Source of the DNA: a bacterium
GTDB taxonomy: Bacteria > Planctomycetota > UBA1135 > UBA2386
DNA: 64,000 nucleotides
Assembly: GCA_030432695.1 (NCBI GenBank)
Contig: JAUILN010000002.1
Location: 62,001 to 126,000, forward strand
Direction: 5' to 3'
Below the pieces are notes generated by a model that saw nothing but the letters and a program-made list of their open reading frames with translations, had not been told where the DNA came from and made no database searches. Within the stretch, counting starts at the first letter, position 1; each line of letters starts with the position of its first letter. Made by a program: the position numbers and the translations under genes. Below, one piece after another: positions 29,439 to 39,414 of this stretch.

Positions 29439-30611
29439 ATGCCGGAACCCGCCCCGAGATCAGGCCCCCCACACCGTGAGCCCCGCTCCCTCGACGCGCT
29501 GTTCGCGCTGACGGTCGTGGTGACGCTGACCCCGGTGGTCGCCGCGCTCTGGTCCGAGGCCACCACCCGCGCCGCCCTGGTCGCGGTCGCCGGCTTCGCG
29601 CACGTTGCCCTCGCGGTGCGCTCGTTCGGCAGCGTCGAGTCCGATCCGACCTGGCGTCGCAACTACTTCGCGGTCCAGTCCGCGCTCCTCGTCACCGTAT
29701 TGGTCGCCAGCCGCTGCTTCGGCAGCGCACCGATCGCTGCGATGCCGTTCCTGGTGCAGGGCGGCATGGTGCTGACCTCGCGCGGCGCGTGGACCCTGGC
29801 CGCAGCGGTCCTCGCGACGATCGCCGCGACCGAGATCGCCTACGGTATGTCGGTGAGCAGCGTGCTCGCCTACATCGTCCCCGGCTATGGCGCGGCGGTG
29901 CTGTTCTCGGTGCTGTTCGCCCGCGTGCTGCGCAACGAGCGCGACGCCCGCGCTGAGGTCGAATCGCTGCAGGCCGCCTTGCAGGACCGCGCCGCCGAGC
30001 AGGAGCGCCTGCGCATCGCCCGCGACATCCACGACGGCCTCGGCCACACCCTCACGGTGATCGCCACCCGGCTCGAGGCCGCGCGACACCTCGCCGAGCG
30101 CGATCCCCATCGCACCGCTGCGCTGCTCGAACAGACCACCGAGTTGGTGCGCGACGGCCTCGCCGAGATCCGGCGCTCGGTCGCCCGGATGCGCGACGAC
30201 GGCGATGCCCCGGCCGATCTCGCGCGCGCGATCCGCGACCTCGTCGAACGCTCGAACACCGCTCGGCTGCGCGCCGAGGTCGCCGCGGACCTGACCTTCC
30301 CGGACCTTCCACCACCCGACCGTCTCGTTGCCTGGCGCGTCGCGCAGGAGGGCCTGACCAATGCCCACCGCCACGCCGAAGCGAGCCGTTGCGTGGTGTC
30401 GACCGGGCGCGACACAGCGGGGAACTTCCTCCTGCACGTCGACGACGACGGGCGCGGGCTCCATCACGACAGTGATCCCGACGCAGACGCGCGCCACTTC
30501 GGCCTTGCCGGCCTGCGCGAGCGGGCCCACGAACGCGGCGGCAGAATCGCGCTGGGCCCCTCTCCCCTCGGCGGCTGCCGCCTCACGCTGACCCTCCCGC
30601 CGCGCCCATGA
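29439..30611 (+). CDS. NarL/DesK-type sensor histidine kinase
   Basis: A 390-residue membrane kinase. The N-terminal 150 residues hold about five or six transmembrane helices (LDALFALTVVVTLTPVVAAL and others) and no large sensory domain. A coiled-coil linker (about 155-190) leads to the HisKA_3 dimerisation domain with phosphoacceptor His198 in RDIHDGLGHTL. The ATPase domain shows 'AQEGLTNAHRHAEA' and 'DDDGRGL'. I chose ATG 29439; the longer in-frame extension has no signal features. It is translationally coupled (ATGA) to the response regulator gene. Confidence 0.93.
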   Translation: MPEPAPRSGPPHREPRSLDALFALTVVVTLTPVVAALWSEATTRAALVAVAGFAHVALAVRSFGSVESDPTWRRNYFAVQSALLVTVLVASRCFGSAPIAAMPFLVQGGMVLTSRGAWTLAAAVLATIAATEIAYGMSVSSVLAYIVPGYGAAVLFSVLFARVLRNERDARAEVESLQAALQDRAAEQERLRIARDIHDGLGHTLTVIATRLEAARHLAERDPHRTAALLEQTTELVRDGLAEIRRSVARMRDDGDAPADLARAIRDLVERSNTARLRAEVAADLTFPDLPPPDRLVAWRVAQEGLTNAHRHAEASRCVVSTGRDTAGNFLLHVDDDGRGLHHDSDPDADARHFGLAGLRERAHERGGRIALGPSPLGGCRLTLTLPPRP

Positions 30612-31261
30612 TCCGCGTCCTCCTGGCCGACGACCAACCGCTGCTCCGCGAGGGACTGCGCCTGATCCTCGAGCGCTTCGACGACATCGAGGTGGTGGGC
30701 GAGGTCGACGACGGCACCACGGCGGTCGCCCGGTCTGCCGAACTCACGCCCGACGTGGTCCTGATGGACCTGCGGATGCCGAACGGTGATGGGATCACCG
30801 CCACGCGTGCGCTCGCCGCCACGCCCCAGCCCCGCCCCGCGGTGATCGTGCTCACCACCTTCGACGACGACGAGTCGGTGCTCGAAGCGCTGCGCGCCGG
30901 CGCGGTCGGCTACCTGCTGAAGGACGTCCGCTCCGAGAAGCTCGCCGAGGCGATCCGGGTGGCGGCGCGCGGCGAGACCTTCCTGCAGCCGTCGGTGGCT
31001 GCCAAGGTAGTGGCCGAGCTGCAGCGTGTCGGCGCCGAGAAGCCGCAAGCGCCTTCGCCGCACGTCCCGGACCTCACCGACCGCGAGCGCGAGATCCTCC
31101 GCGAGCTGGCCGCCGGCCGCAGCAACCGCGAGATCGCCCGCGCGGTGCACCTGAGCGAAGGCACCGTCAAGAACCACGTGACGCGGATCTTCGAGAAGCT
31201 CGCGGTGCGCGATCGCGTGCAGGCGGCCTTGAAGGCGCGAGAGCTGGGCCTGGCCGAATAG
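30608..31261 (+). CDS. NarL/LuxR-family response regulator
   Basis: A 217-residue response regulator. The receiver domain has Asp8/Asp9, the phosphorylation site Asp54 in VLMDLRMPNGDG, the switch Thr in 'VLTTFDDDE' and Lys in 'YLLKDVRSEKL'. A LuxR-type helix-turn-helix (about 150-210) contains LTDREREILRELAAGRSNRE and LSEGTVKNHVTRIFEKL. It is the partner of the kinase whose stop it overlaps (ATGA). The stimulus and regulon are unknown; the divergent exported protein gene at 28171-29301 is a possible target. Confidence 0.94.
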   Translation: MIRVLLADDQPLLREGLRLILERFDDIEVVGEVDDGTTAVARSAELTPDVVLMDLRMPNGDGITATRALAATPQPRPAVIVLTTFDDDESVLEALRAGAVGYLLKDVRSEKLAEAIRVAARGETFLQPSVAAKVVAELQRVGAEKPQAPSPHVPDLTDREREILRELAAGRSNREIARAVHLSEGTVKNHVTRIFEKLAVRDRVQAALKARELGLAE

Positions 31262-31271
31262 GCCGCGAGCG

Positions 31272-32066
31272 TCAGCCTCGCCGCCGCGGTGGGCGTCCGC
31301 CCTGGCCACGGGGACCGCCGGGCCCACGTGGCCCATCTCTCTCCGACTTCGAAATCCCGCCGTGGATCTCCTCCTCGAAGTCCGGCGGAATGACCCCCAG
31401 CACGATCTCGAAGCCGACGGTGAGCTCGCCGAGCTTGGAGCCCTCGAGCGGGTTGAACGCCGCGAGCACCAAGGGACGCTGCGCCTCGGGCAAACCTCGG
31501 AGCACGCCGTCCTCGTCGTTCTTCACGTAGCTCTCCACCAACCCCTGCGTCGTCAACAGCCGCTTGCCGTTGCGACTCACCGCGATGTGGATGTGCGGCG
31601 CACGGCGCATTCCCCCCGTGCCGTAGGGCACCGGCTTGATGGTGCGGAAGTAGTCGTTGCCGCGGACGTCGGTGAGGAAGCGATCGTAGCCCTGGAAGTT
31701 CTCGTCCGACCCGTCTGGGCCGGCGCCACCCGAGTGGATGTAGGACCCCTTGTTGTCCACCTGCCAGATCTCGACGAACGCGTTGCGGATCAGCTCCCAC
31801 GGCCTTGCTGAGCACCCGCCCCGAGAGGTGCGTGATCTCGCCTACCGCCGGCGTGATCGAGTCGTTCAGTTGTCGGTGTCGAGCGGCAGCTTGTCGGGGT
31901 AGAAGGGACCCTCGGTGAGCCGCGGGGTGGCCGCGAGTTCGTAGGCGAAGCTGCCGGGGATCAGGAAGCGCGATGATGCGCTGACGGGACTGGACAGCGC
32001 AGCAGCGCCGAGACCGAAGGCACCGGCGGAGAGGAAGCCGCGGCGGCCGAACAGAGATGCTCGCAT
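31272..32066 (-). pseudogene. Intradiol ring-cleavage dioxygenase, frameshifted
   Basis: A degraded or mis-sequenced Tat-exported dioxygenase of the protocatechuate 3,4-dioxygenase fold, in three frames. The first piece (from ATG 32066) has a Tat signal ([15 protein letters not shown]) and [16 protein letters not shown] and then meets a stop. The second frame continues as NDSITPAVGEITHLSGRVLS. A second shift gives WELIRNAFVEIWQVDNKGSY and the rest of the domain, including the Fe(III) ligands: a Tyr in GSYIHSG, a Tyr in KPVPYGTGG, and the HIH in APHIHIAV. Small deletions accompany both shifts. The metal site is intact, so this could be a recent pseudogene or two assembly errors. Confidence 0.8.
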
Positions 32067-32263
32067 GGGGGATGCGGGGGTTCTGGTCAGAGGTGCGCGG
32101 GACCCTCGGGTTGGGGCGCGGCGAACGCGCAGGCGTCACGAGGGGCACGGCGGTCGAGCGGAATTCGAGGGTATCCGTTCAGGCTGCTCTCCGCAGGAAC
32201 GGCGAGCTGCCGAGCCATAGCCCCCCCACCGCGGTGCCGGCTGAACGCGCCACTGCACGTCGC

Positions 32264-32815
32264 TCAGTCCCAGGGCACAAGCCACCACATGTCCTTGATC
32301 TTCCGTGCGTTGCCACCGTCGCGACGGACGAAGGGAGGTGGGCCGGGAGCTTCACGCGCATACACGAACGCGTAGCTCCACATGCCCCCCGACTTGAAGA
32401 ACCAGGCTCTTCGGCCGTGACTCGGCACGTGCACCCGGTTGCCTCCCACGTCGCCCGTGAAGCCACCACGACCCCGGTGCTCACGAACGAGAGCCAGCCA
32501 CTCCTCCTCGTGCCGAGCGAGATACATCGAACTCGCCCAATCGCCCCCGCAACCAGGCGCGATCATGCAGACGGCGAAGCAGAGACCGAGGACGGGCCAC
32601 ACCACCAGGGCTGGACTCCGCTCGAAGATGGCGATCGCCACGACCCCGAGGGCTCCGATCCCGTACAGAGCCAGGATGCCGGCCATGATCGACAGCCAAC
32701 TGCGTGGGCTGACGTCGTATTGATAGAACACACCCGCCACGGATGCGGCGATGCCGGGCGCCATACACAGGAGGGCCCAACGGTTTGCCCGGCTTCGTTT
32801 CGTCATGTGCGCCAC
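32264..32815 (-). CDS. Small membrane protein of unknown function
   Basis: A 183-residue protein with three transmembrane helices in its first half (NRWALLCMAPGIAASVAGVF; WLSIMAGILALYGIGALGVV; SPALVVWPVLGLCFAVCMIA), then a soluble C-terminal region with 'GGMWSYAFVYAREAPG' and an aromatic end, KDMWWLVPWD. Starts at ATG 32815 and ATG 32806 are both possible. It resembles uncharacterised planctomycete membrane proteins. The antisense frame over the same span has implausible codon use and is rejected. No neighbour explains its role. Confidence 0.7.
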   Translation of the reverse strand: MAHMTKRSRANRWALLCMAPGIAASVAGVFYQYDVSPRSWLSIMAGILALYGIGALGVVAIAIFERSPALVVWPVLGLCFAVCMIAPGCGGDWASSMYLARHEEEWLALVREHRGRGGFTGDVGGNRVHVPSHGRRAWFFKSGGMWSYAFVYAREAPGPPPFVRRDGGNARKIKDMWWLVPWD

Positions 32816-33040
32816 GTGTCCACGGAGTCCGCGACCCGATCCGACTCATCGTAGGCCTCCTTCGGTCTCCGTGGCAGGGCCCGAAGCCGCTAGCAAGCCA
32901 GGAGGAACAGGATCGGGATCTGTTCGGCGATCCTCCGGAGCACAGGAACATCGTGTCGACGTCGCCCGACCCGACCACTACCGGGTGGGGGACGCCACCT
33001 GCACGAGGTAGAGTCGGACCGGCTCTCGAACCCGACCACT

Positions 33041-36004
33041 TTGCGAAGCCTGCTCCCCATCCTCGCCACGGCGCTCGCCGGACTGCTCGCGACCCACCCT
33101 GTCGAAGCCCAAACCCCCCGCTTCGATCGCGACGTCCTGCCGGTGCTCTCCGACCGCTGCTTCCCCTGCCACGGTCCCGACTCCGGCGCGCGCAAGGCCG
33201 ACCTCCGCCTCGATCTCCGCGAGACCGCGTTCGCGCCGCGCGAGCACGGGGCAGCCGTCGTCCCGAAAGACCGTGGGGCGAGCGCGCTATGGCAGCGGAT
33301 CACCTCCGACGACCCGGGCACGATCATGCCGCCCCCCGATTCGGGGCTCTCGGTCACCACGGAGGAAGCCGAGATCCTCGGCCGGTGGATCGACGCGGGA
33401 GCGCCCTGGTCGTCGCATTGGGCCTTCGCGCCGCCGGACGATCCGATCCCGCCCGGAGTCGTCGACACGAGCTGGCCGCGGAACGGGATCGACACCTTCG
33501 TGCTGGCGCGTCTGGAGGCGGAAGGCCTGCGGCCCAACCGTCCGGCCGAGCCGGGCGCGCTGCTGCGCCGCGTGCACCTCGACCTCACCGGCCTGCCACC
33601 GACGCCCGACGAGCTCGACGCGTTCCTCGCCGATCCGAGCGAGCGCGCCTACGAGCAGGTCGTCGACCGGCTGCTGGCCTCGCCCCGCCATGGCGAGCGG
33701 ATGGCCTGGCCGTGGCTCGAGGCCACCCGCTATGCCGACACCGACGGCTACCAGGGTGATCCGACTCGCAACGCGTGGCCCTGGCGCGATCACCTGGTCC
33801 GGATGCTGAATGCGAACCAGCGGTTCGACCGGTTCACGATCGAGGCGCTGGCCGGCGACCTGCTGCCGGATGCCACGCCGGAACAGCGGTTGGCCACCGG
33901 GCTCCTGCGCAACAATGCCCACAATGGCGAGGGTGGACGCATCGCCGAGGAGACCCGCGTCGAGAACGTCTTCGACCGCACCGAGACGGTCGGCACGGTA
34001 TGGCTCGGCCTGACCCTCGAGTGCGCGCGCTGCCACGACCACAAGTACGACCCCATCCCGCAGCGCGACTACTACCGGCTCTACGCGTTCTTCGACCAGA
34101 CTTCGGAGAGCGGGAGCGGCAGGCGCGGCGGCGTGCTCGCGCCGGCGATGAACTGGACGTCCGAGGCCGACCGCGTGCGCCTCGCTGCATTGGATCGACA
34201 GCTCGCCGCGCTTGCCGCCGCGCTGTTGGCCGACGACCCGGCGCTCGATGCCGCGCAGCAAGCCTGGGAGACCGAGCAGGCCGCGGCTCTGCGTGCTGCC
34301 CAAGCGGAGTTCGTCGCCAGCGAACTCGGCGGCTGGCAACGGAGCCGTGACTTCGCACCGCCCGGCGACGACCCGAACCGGATGTTCGCGGAGGCCTACG
34401 CTCCCGAGCGGCTCGACGAAGCCGGCGCGCAATGGCACGAAGCCGCCGAGCTCCGCGACGGCGAGGCGCTGCAGCTCCCCGAAGGCCAGTACACCACGTA
34501 CTTCCGCCGCACGATCCACAGCCCCACCGCGCGGCGCATGCAGCTCTCGCTCGGCTCCGACGACGCCATCCGGGTCTGGTGCGACGGCGAGCAGGTCCTC
34601 GCCAACGACGTCCGACGCGGCGTGCGGGCCGACCAGGAATCGGTCACCCTGCGGCTCCAGCCGGGCACCCACCAGCTCCTGGTGAAGATCGTCAACACCG
34701 GCGGACTCGGCGGGTTCTACTTCCGCGTCGTCGAGGAGACGCCGGGCGACCTTCCCGCCGAGACCGTGCAGGCGCTGCTCGCGGAAGCACGAACCGACGA
34801 ACAACGGAACGCGCTGCGCCTCGCCTTCCGCCGCGCGAACGTGACGGGCCATGCCGAGCGGGAAGCCGAGCGCGACGCTCTTCGCACCGAACGCGACGCA
34901 TTGCGCCAGCGCGGTATGCAGGTCTCGGTCATGGACCACCTGCCGCCCGAGCGCCGACGCACCACCCACGTGCTCGGCCGCGGCGATTACCAATCCCCCG
35001 GCGAAGCGGTGACCGCCGGCACACCGGAGTTCCTGCCGCCGCTCGCGGACCATTCTCCCGAGCACCCTCCCACCCGCCTCGACCTCGCCCGCTGGCTGGT
35101 CTCCGGCCAGCACCCATTGGTCGCCCGCGTGGCGGTGAACCGCGCCTGGCAGACCTTCTTCGGCCGCGGCCTCGTCGCCACGCAGGAGGACTTCGGCCGC
35201 CAGGGCGAGCGGCCGACCCACCCGGATCTGCTGGAATGGCTGGCCTACGAGTTCGTCGCCTCGGGGTGGAACGTGAAGGCATTGCACCGGCGCATCGTGC
35301 TCAGCGCGACCTACCGCCAGTCCGCGGCCGCGGCGCCCGGTTCGTTCGCCGACGATCCGCAGAACCTCCTGCTGGCCCGCAGCCCGCGCTTCCGCCTGCC
35401 GGCGTGGATGCTCCGCGACCAGGCGCTGGCACTCAGTGGCCGCCTCGTCGAGCAGCTCGGCGGTGCGCCGGTGCGCCCCTACCAACCCGCCGGCATCTGG
35501 GACGAGGCGACGTTCGGCGTGATCCGCTACCAGCAGGACGACGGCGCGGCGCTCTACCGCCGCAGCCTCTACACGTTCTGGCGCCGCATCGTCGGACCGA
35601 CCTTCTTCTTCGACACGCCGGCGCGGCTCACCTGCACCGTGCGTCGCTCGGAGACCAACACGCCGCTGCACGCCCTGACCACGCTCAACGAGACCGGGTT
35701 CGTGGAGGCGGCGCGCGGGCTCGCGGAACGGAGCTTCGGGCAGGCGAGCCGGACCGACGACCGCATCGCCTGGCTGTTCCGCGCCGCCACCTGCCGGTCG
35801 CCGGAGCCGGCCGAGCTCGCGGTGCTGCGGGCGCGCTTCGAGGAGAGCCGTACGCTGTTCGCGAACGCACCGCCCCGCGCCGGCGCGCTCCTCGGGGTCG
35901 GTGCCGCCGCGCCGGCCACCGCGCTGCCGCCCGACGAATTCGCCGCGCTGACCGTCGTCGCCTCGGTGGTCCTCAACCTCGACGAAGTGCTGACCCGCCC
36001 ATGA
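33041..36004 (+). CDS. Planctomycete cytochrome C (PSCyt1)/DUF1549/DUF1553 protein
   Basis: A 987-residue exported protein beginning with TTG 33041 and a signal peptide ending at VEAQ. Domain order: a PSCyt1 haem-binding domain with C40-F-P-C43-H44; DUF1549 (about 145-370, 'LTGLPPTPDELDAFL', 'LECARCHDHKYDPI'); an inserted PA14-like carbohydrate-binding region (about 450-570, 'LSLGSDDAIRVWCDGEQV'); and DUF1553/PSD1 (about 680-980, 'ARWLVSGQHPLVARVAVNRA', 'IVLSATYRQS'). The family is found almost only in Planctomycetota and related phyla, where it is thought to act in polysaccharide degradation or electron transfer; the exact reaction is not known. It overlaps the next gene as ATGA. Confidence 0.94.
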   Translation: MRSLLPILATALAGLLATHPVEAQTPRFDRDVLPVLSDRCFPCHGPDSGARKADLRLDLRETAFAPREHGAAVVPKDRGASALWQRITSDDPGTIMPPPDSGLSVTTEEAEILGRWIDAGAPWSSHWAFAPPDDPIPPGVVDTSWPRNGIDTFVLARLEAEGLRPNRPAEPGALLRRVHLDLTGLPPTPDELDAFLADPSERAYEQVVDRLLASPRHGERMAWPWLEATRYADTDGYQGDPTRNAWPWRDHLVRMLNANQRFDRFTIEALAGDLLPDATPEQRLATGLLRNNAHNGEGGRIAEETRVENVFDRTETVGTVWLGLTLECARCHDHKYDPIPQRDYYRLYAFFDQTSESGSGRRGGVLAPAMNWTSEADRVRLAALDRQLAALAAALLADDPALDAAQQAWETEQAAALRAAQAEFVASELGGWQRSRDFAPPGDDPNRMFAEAYAPERLDEAGAQWHEAAELRDGEALQLPEGQYTTYFRRTIHSPTARRMQLSLGSDDAIRVWCDGEQVLANDVRRGVRADQESVTLRLQPGTHQLLVKIVNTGGLGGFYFRVVEETPGDLPAETVQALLAEARTDEQRNALRLAFRRANVTGHAEREAERDALRTERDALRQRGMQVSVMDHLPPERRRTTHVLGRGDYQSPGEAVTAGTPEFLPPLADHSPEHPPTRLDLARWLVSGQHPLVARVAVNRAWQTFFGRGLVATQEDFGRQGERPTHPDLLEWLAYEFVASGWNVKALHRRIVLSATYRQSAAAAPGSFADDPQNLLLARSPRFRLPAWMLRDQALALSGRLVEQLGGAPVRPYQPAGIWDEATFGVIRYQQDDGAALYRRSLYTFWRRIVGPTFFFDTPARLTCTVRRSETNTPLHALTTLNETGFVEAARGLAERSFGQASRTDDRIAWLFRAATCRSPEPAELAVLRARFEESRTLFANAPPRAGALLGVGAAAPATALPPDEFAALTVVASVVLNLDEVLTRP

Positions 36005-37440
36005 TCCTCCCCGGCCATGCACTCACCCGTCGCATCCTTCTGGGCCACTCGGCCGCAGGCCTCGGCTCATTGGCGCTCGGCTCGCTGCTGCGCGGCGAGA
36101 CTCCGGGCCTCCGCACCGACGGCGCCCTGAAGGACGGCCCCCACCACGCCCCCAAGGCCAGGCGCGTGGTCTACCTGCTGCAGAACGGCGCGCCCTCGCA
36201 CGTCGACCTGTTCGACCACAAGCCGCAGCTCGCCGCGCTGCACGGCCAGCAGATCCCCGACTCGGTGGTGAACGGCCGACGCTTCAGCACCATGACCGGC
36301 GGCCAGAAGGACCGCCCCTGCGTCGGCGCGATCCGCCCGATCCTCCCGCGCGGTGACAGCGGTGCGACAGTCTCCGATCTGCTGCCCCATACCGCGCGGA
36401 TCGCCGACAAGCTGTGCTTCGTGAAGTCGATGGTCACCACCCAGGTGAACCACGCGCCGGCGATCACCCACTTCCTCACCGGCAACGAACGGCCTGGCCG
36501 GCCGAGCATGGGTGCCTGGCTCTCCTACGGCCTGGGCAAGAGCTGCGACGACCTTCCGACCTTCGTGGCGATGACCTCGCGCGACCAGGAGGCGTCGTGC
36601 GGGCAGATCTTCTACGACCACTACTGGGGCAGCGGCTTCCTGCCCTCGGTCCACCAGGGCGTGAAGTTCCGCGGTTCCGGCGACCCGGTGCTCTACCTCG
36701 AAGACCCGCCCGGCATCGACCGCGAGCTGCGCCGCGGGATGCTCGACGACCTCGCCGCGCTCAATGCGCTGCGCAAGGAGACCGTCCACGACCCGGAGAT
36801 CGACACCCGCATCGCCAGCTACGAGATGTCGTACCGCATGCAGGCCTCGGTGCCCGAACTCACCGACTTCTCGAACGAGCCGGAGAGCGTGCTGCGGATG
36901 TACGGCCCCGACGTGCACCGCAAGGGCAGCTATGCCTACAACTGCCTGTTGGCCCGCCGCCTCCTCGAGCGCGGCACCCGCTTCGTGCAGCTGATGCACG
37001 CCGGCTGGGACCAGCACAAGAACCTCTACACCCAGCTCGAGATCCAATGCCGCGACACCGACGCACCGTCGGCCGCCCTGGTGCTCGACCTCGAACAACG
37101 CGGCCTGCTCGACGACACGCTGGTGATCTGGGGCGGCGAGTTCGGCCGCACCCCGTTCCTGCAGGGCCAGCTCGGCGGCGACGCGCAAGGGCGTGACCAC
37201 CACCCCTATGCCTTCACGCTGTGGATGGCCGGCGGCGGGATCGCGCCCGGCGTGACCCATGGGGCGAGCGACGAGTTCGGCTTCGACGTGGTCGAGGACC
37301 CGGTCACCCCACACGACCTGCAGGCGACGATCCTGCACCTGCTGGGCATCGACCACGAACGGCTGACCTATCGGTTCCAGGGCCGGCGGTATCGGTTGAC
37401 GGACGTACACGGAGTCGTGGTCGATCCGGTGCTGGCGTAG
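36001..37440 (+). CDS. DUF1501 (sulfatase-like) Tat-exported protein
   Basis: A 479-residue protein. ATG 36001 overlaps the previous stop (ATGA). The N-terminus has a Tat-type signal (TRRILLGHSAAGLGSLALGS). DUF1501 proteins are distant relatives of alkaline phosphatase/sulfatase enzymes; here VYLLQNGAPSHVDLFDHKP, VNHAPAITHFLTGNERPGRP and 'DTLVIWGGEFGRTP' match the family, with His and Asp residues fit for metal binding. DUF1501 and PSCyt1/DUF1553 genes nearly always occur as such coupled pairs, so the two proteins very likely work together outside the inner membrane. The substrate is unknown. Confidence 0.94.
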   Translation: MILPGHALTRRILLGHSAAGLGSLALGSLLRGETPGLRTDGALKDGPHHAPKARRVVYLLQNGAPSHVDLFDHKPQLAALHGQQIPDSVVNGRRFSTMTGGQKDRPCVGAIRPILPRGDSGATVSDLLPHTARIADKLCFVKSMVTTQVNHAPAITHFLTGNERPGRPSMGAWLSYGLGKSCDDLPTFVAMTSRDQEASCGQIFYDHYWGSGFLPSVHQGVKFRGSGDPVLYLEDPPGIDRELRRGMLDDLAALNALRKETVHDPEIDTRIASYEMSYRMQASVPELTDFSNEPESVLRMYGPDVHRKGSYAYNCLLARRLLERGTRFVQLMHAGWDQHKNLYTQLEIQCRDTDAPSAALVLDLEQRGLLDDTLVIWGGEFGRTPFLQGQLGGDAQGRDHHPYAFTLWMAGGGIAPGVTHGASDEFGFDVVEDPVTPHDLQATILHLLGIDHERLTYRFQGRRYRLTDVHGVVVDPVLA

Positions 37441-37598
37441 CGCTGGGGGCTCCTTCGGCCCGAATCGCGCGGAATCCCGGTCCCCTCCGACAGCGGAAAC
37501 CGCTCTGATCCAGAGTCCAAGGGTCGAGCGGAACGAGGCAGCCACCGGGCCGTCCGCCGCCACGCCACCTGATCGGGCACCGAAGGAACCCCCCAGCC

Positions 37599-39401
37599 AT
37601 GGTCCTGTCGAGCGCAGACGTCATCCTGTTCGGGATCCAGGCCGGAGTGCGCCTCGCGGGCGCCGCACGGCAGTCATACATCGAGAAGACCCGCGAGCGT
37701 GACCTGGTGCTGCCGCTGCCGGGGCTGGACCACGTGCCGACCGTCGGTGCCGCGGAGTCGTGGTTCGACACCGCGGGCGCACACCACCTCGTGCACTCGG
37801 AGCGCCTGCGGGAGCTGCACGCGATGGTCCACGCCGACCGCTTCGGCTTCGAAGACAAGGCGGCGCTCGCCCAGGAGTATGTCGAGGCCTACACGCTCTG
37901 CCGCGGGATCGACAGCGGCAAGACCCAGGACGGTCTCACCGCCACCGACATCATGGCGGTCACCCGGATCGCGCAATGGCGCACCGGGCAGGCGCCGCAC
38001 CCGTCCGCATTGCAGCGGGTCGGCGGCACGCTGGTGGAGATCGGCATCGACTACTTCGCCAATGGTCCCGGCAAGGGTCACCTGAGCGGCAACTCGTCCG
38101 GCAAGAAGGTCCTCGCCAGCCTGCTGATGGCGCTCGACGACCACGAGTTCGCCACCGAGGGCCTCGAGGGCGTCCTCGAGACGATGTTCCTCGCGGCACT
38201 GAGCGAGGTCGCCGACCGACCGGAACTGGTGTCCGACGATCCCCACGTCCACGAGTTCGTCGGGGCGGTGGCGCGCGGCCTGGTCGTCGACGTCGAAGGA
38301 CGCCTCGCGGCACTCCCGAAGGGTCAGCGCCTGCTGCAGTCCGACCACCTCGCCAGCACCGCCGGCCTGGTGTTCCGCAGCATGATCCGCCACGGCACCG
38401 AACACCTGCTGGAGGATCCCTCGACGCTGCTCGGCGTCGACGACGAGGCCTCGCAGGCGCTGGTGTCCAACGTCGGCCGGGCGATCCTCGACACCGTGCT
38501 GCCGAGCAGCGACAGCCCGATCGATCTCAGCGCGCTGCTCGGCCAGGCCGGCATCGACAAGATCGTGCGGTCGGCGCTCGAGGTCGTGGTGCAGCACCCC
38601 GAACTCATGCAGCTCCGCGGCGACGCGGGCAGCGGCGTGCAGGTGCTGCTGCTGGAGATCGCCGAGACGCTGCTCGAAGACGCGCGCCCGATCGGCATCG
38701 ACCTGCTACCCGACCTGGCGCGGTTGGTGCTCGAACGGACCGCCGGCCGCCTGGAGCTGTTCTGGGACGTCGACGGCGATACCGAACACGTGCTGATGAC
38801 GGCGGTGCGGTCGGTGCTGAGTTCGCTGGCCGAACCGCCGAGCGAGGGCGGCACCTGGAAGCCGCGCTTCTCCCGCGCGCTGGTCCTCGATCTGGCCGAG
38901 GCGGTGCTCGACGAGGTCGCCGAGAACCCGGGCATGATCACCGACCGCGTCGGCAGCTCGGTGCCCCTGCAGGCCGCACTCGACGCCGCATTGCGAGCCC
39001 TCGCGACGGTCGAACTCGATCGTGTCTCGACCTCGACCCTGACCAACATCGTCGGCACCGCCGTGCGCGCCGCGGCCCAGCGCCTCGACTTCCTCGACAA
39101 GTTCCGCATCGGCGCGGGCAGCGCCAAGCCGGCGATCGCGCAGATCCTCGAGTCGGTGCTGGCCGCGGCCTTCCCGGCCGACGGCGAGAACGCCCGCGCC
39201 GCGTGGACCCTGTCACGCGCCGACGTGCTGGAAGCAGTGGTCGAAGCGGCATTCGAGGAACTGGCCGAGGCCGGCGTCGACGCCGCGAAGATCGGCATCC
39301 TGCAGGAGGTCCTCGCCCGGATGACCGCCCGCCTGGAGAACCGGCAGCACTTCTCGCTGCAGGACTTCGCCGAGGAACTGCAGGACGCGCTGGCTGCGTG
39401 A
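37599..39401 (+). CDS. Protein of unknown function, 600 residues, alpha-helical
   Basis: The start is ATG 37599. The protein is helical throughout, rich in Ala, Leu, Val and Glu, with no transmembrane helix apart from a weak hydrophobic N-terminus (DVILFGIQAGVRLAGAARQ). Repeating segments such as 'LVSNVGRAILDTVLPSSD' and 'LVLDLAEAVLDEVAENPG' about 40-60 residues apart suggest a HEAT- or ARM-like solenoid. I do not recognise the family. It lies 13 bp before a lipoprotein gene, so the two probably form an operon and may cooperate at the cell envelope. Confidence 0.8.
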   Translation: MVLSSADVILFGIQAGVRLAGAARQSYIEKTRERDLVLPLPGLDHVPTVGAAESWFDTAGAHHLVHSERLRELHAMVHADRFGFEDKAALAQEYVEAYTLCRGIDSGKTQDGLTATDIMAVTRIAQWRTGQAPHPSALQRVGGTLVEIGIDYFANGPGKGHLSGNSSGKKVLASLLMALDDHEFATEGLEGVLETMFLAALSEVADRPELVSDDPHVHEFVGAVARGLVVDVEGRLAALPKGQRLLQSDHLASTAGLVFRSMIRHGTEHLLEDPSTLLGVDDEASQALVSNVGRAILDTVLPSSDSPIDLSALLGQAGIDKIVRSALEVVVQHPELMQLRGDAGSGVQVLLLEIAETLLEDARPIGIDLLPDLARLVLERTAGRLELFWDVDGDTEHVLMTAVRSVLSSLAEPPSEGGTWKPRFSRALVLDLAEAVLDEVAENPGMITDRVGSSVPLQAALDAALRALATVELDRVSTSTLTNIVGTAVRAAAQRLDFLDKFRIGAGSAKPAIAQILESVLAAAFPADGENARAAWTLSRADVLEAVVEAAFEELAEAGVDAAKIGILQEVLARMTARLENRQHFSLQDFAEELQDALAA

Positions 39402-39414
39402 AGGAGCCCCCACC

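Noticed and set aside
32057..32854. A 265-codon plus-strand frame over the small membrane protein
   Set aside because: Its translation is His/Arg/Pro-rich without motifs, whereas the minus strand gives three clear transmembrane helices.
33287..36022. A 911-codon minus-strand open frame
   Set aside because: It is antisense to the PSCyt1/DUF1553 gene and has biased, low-complexity translation.
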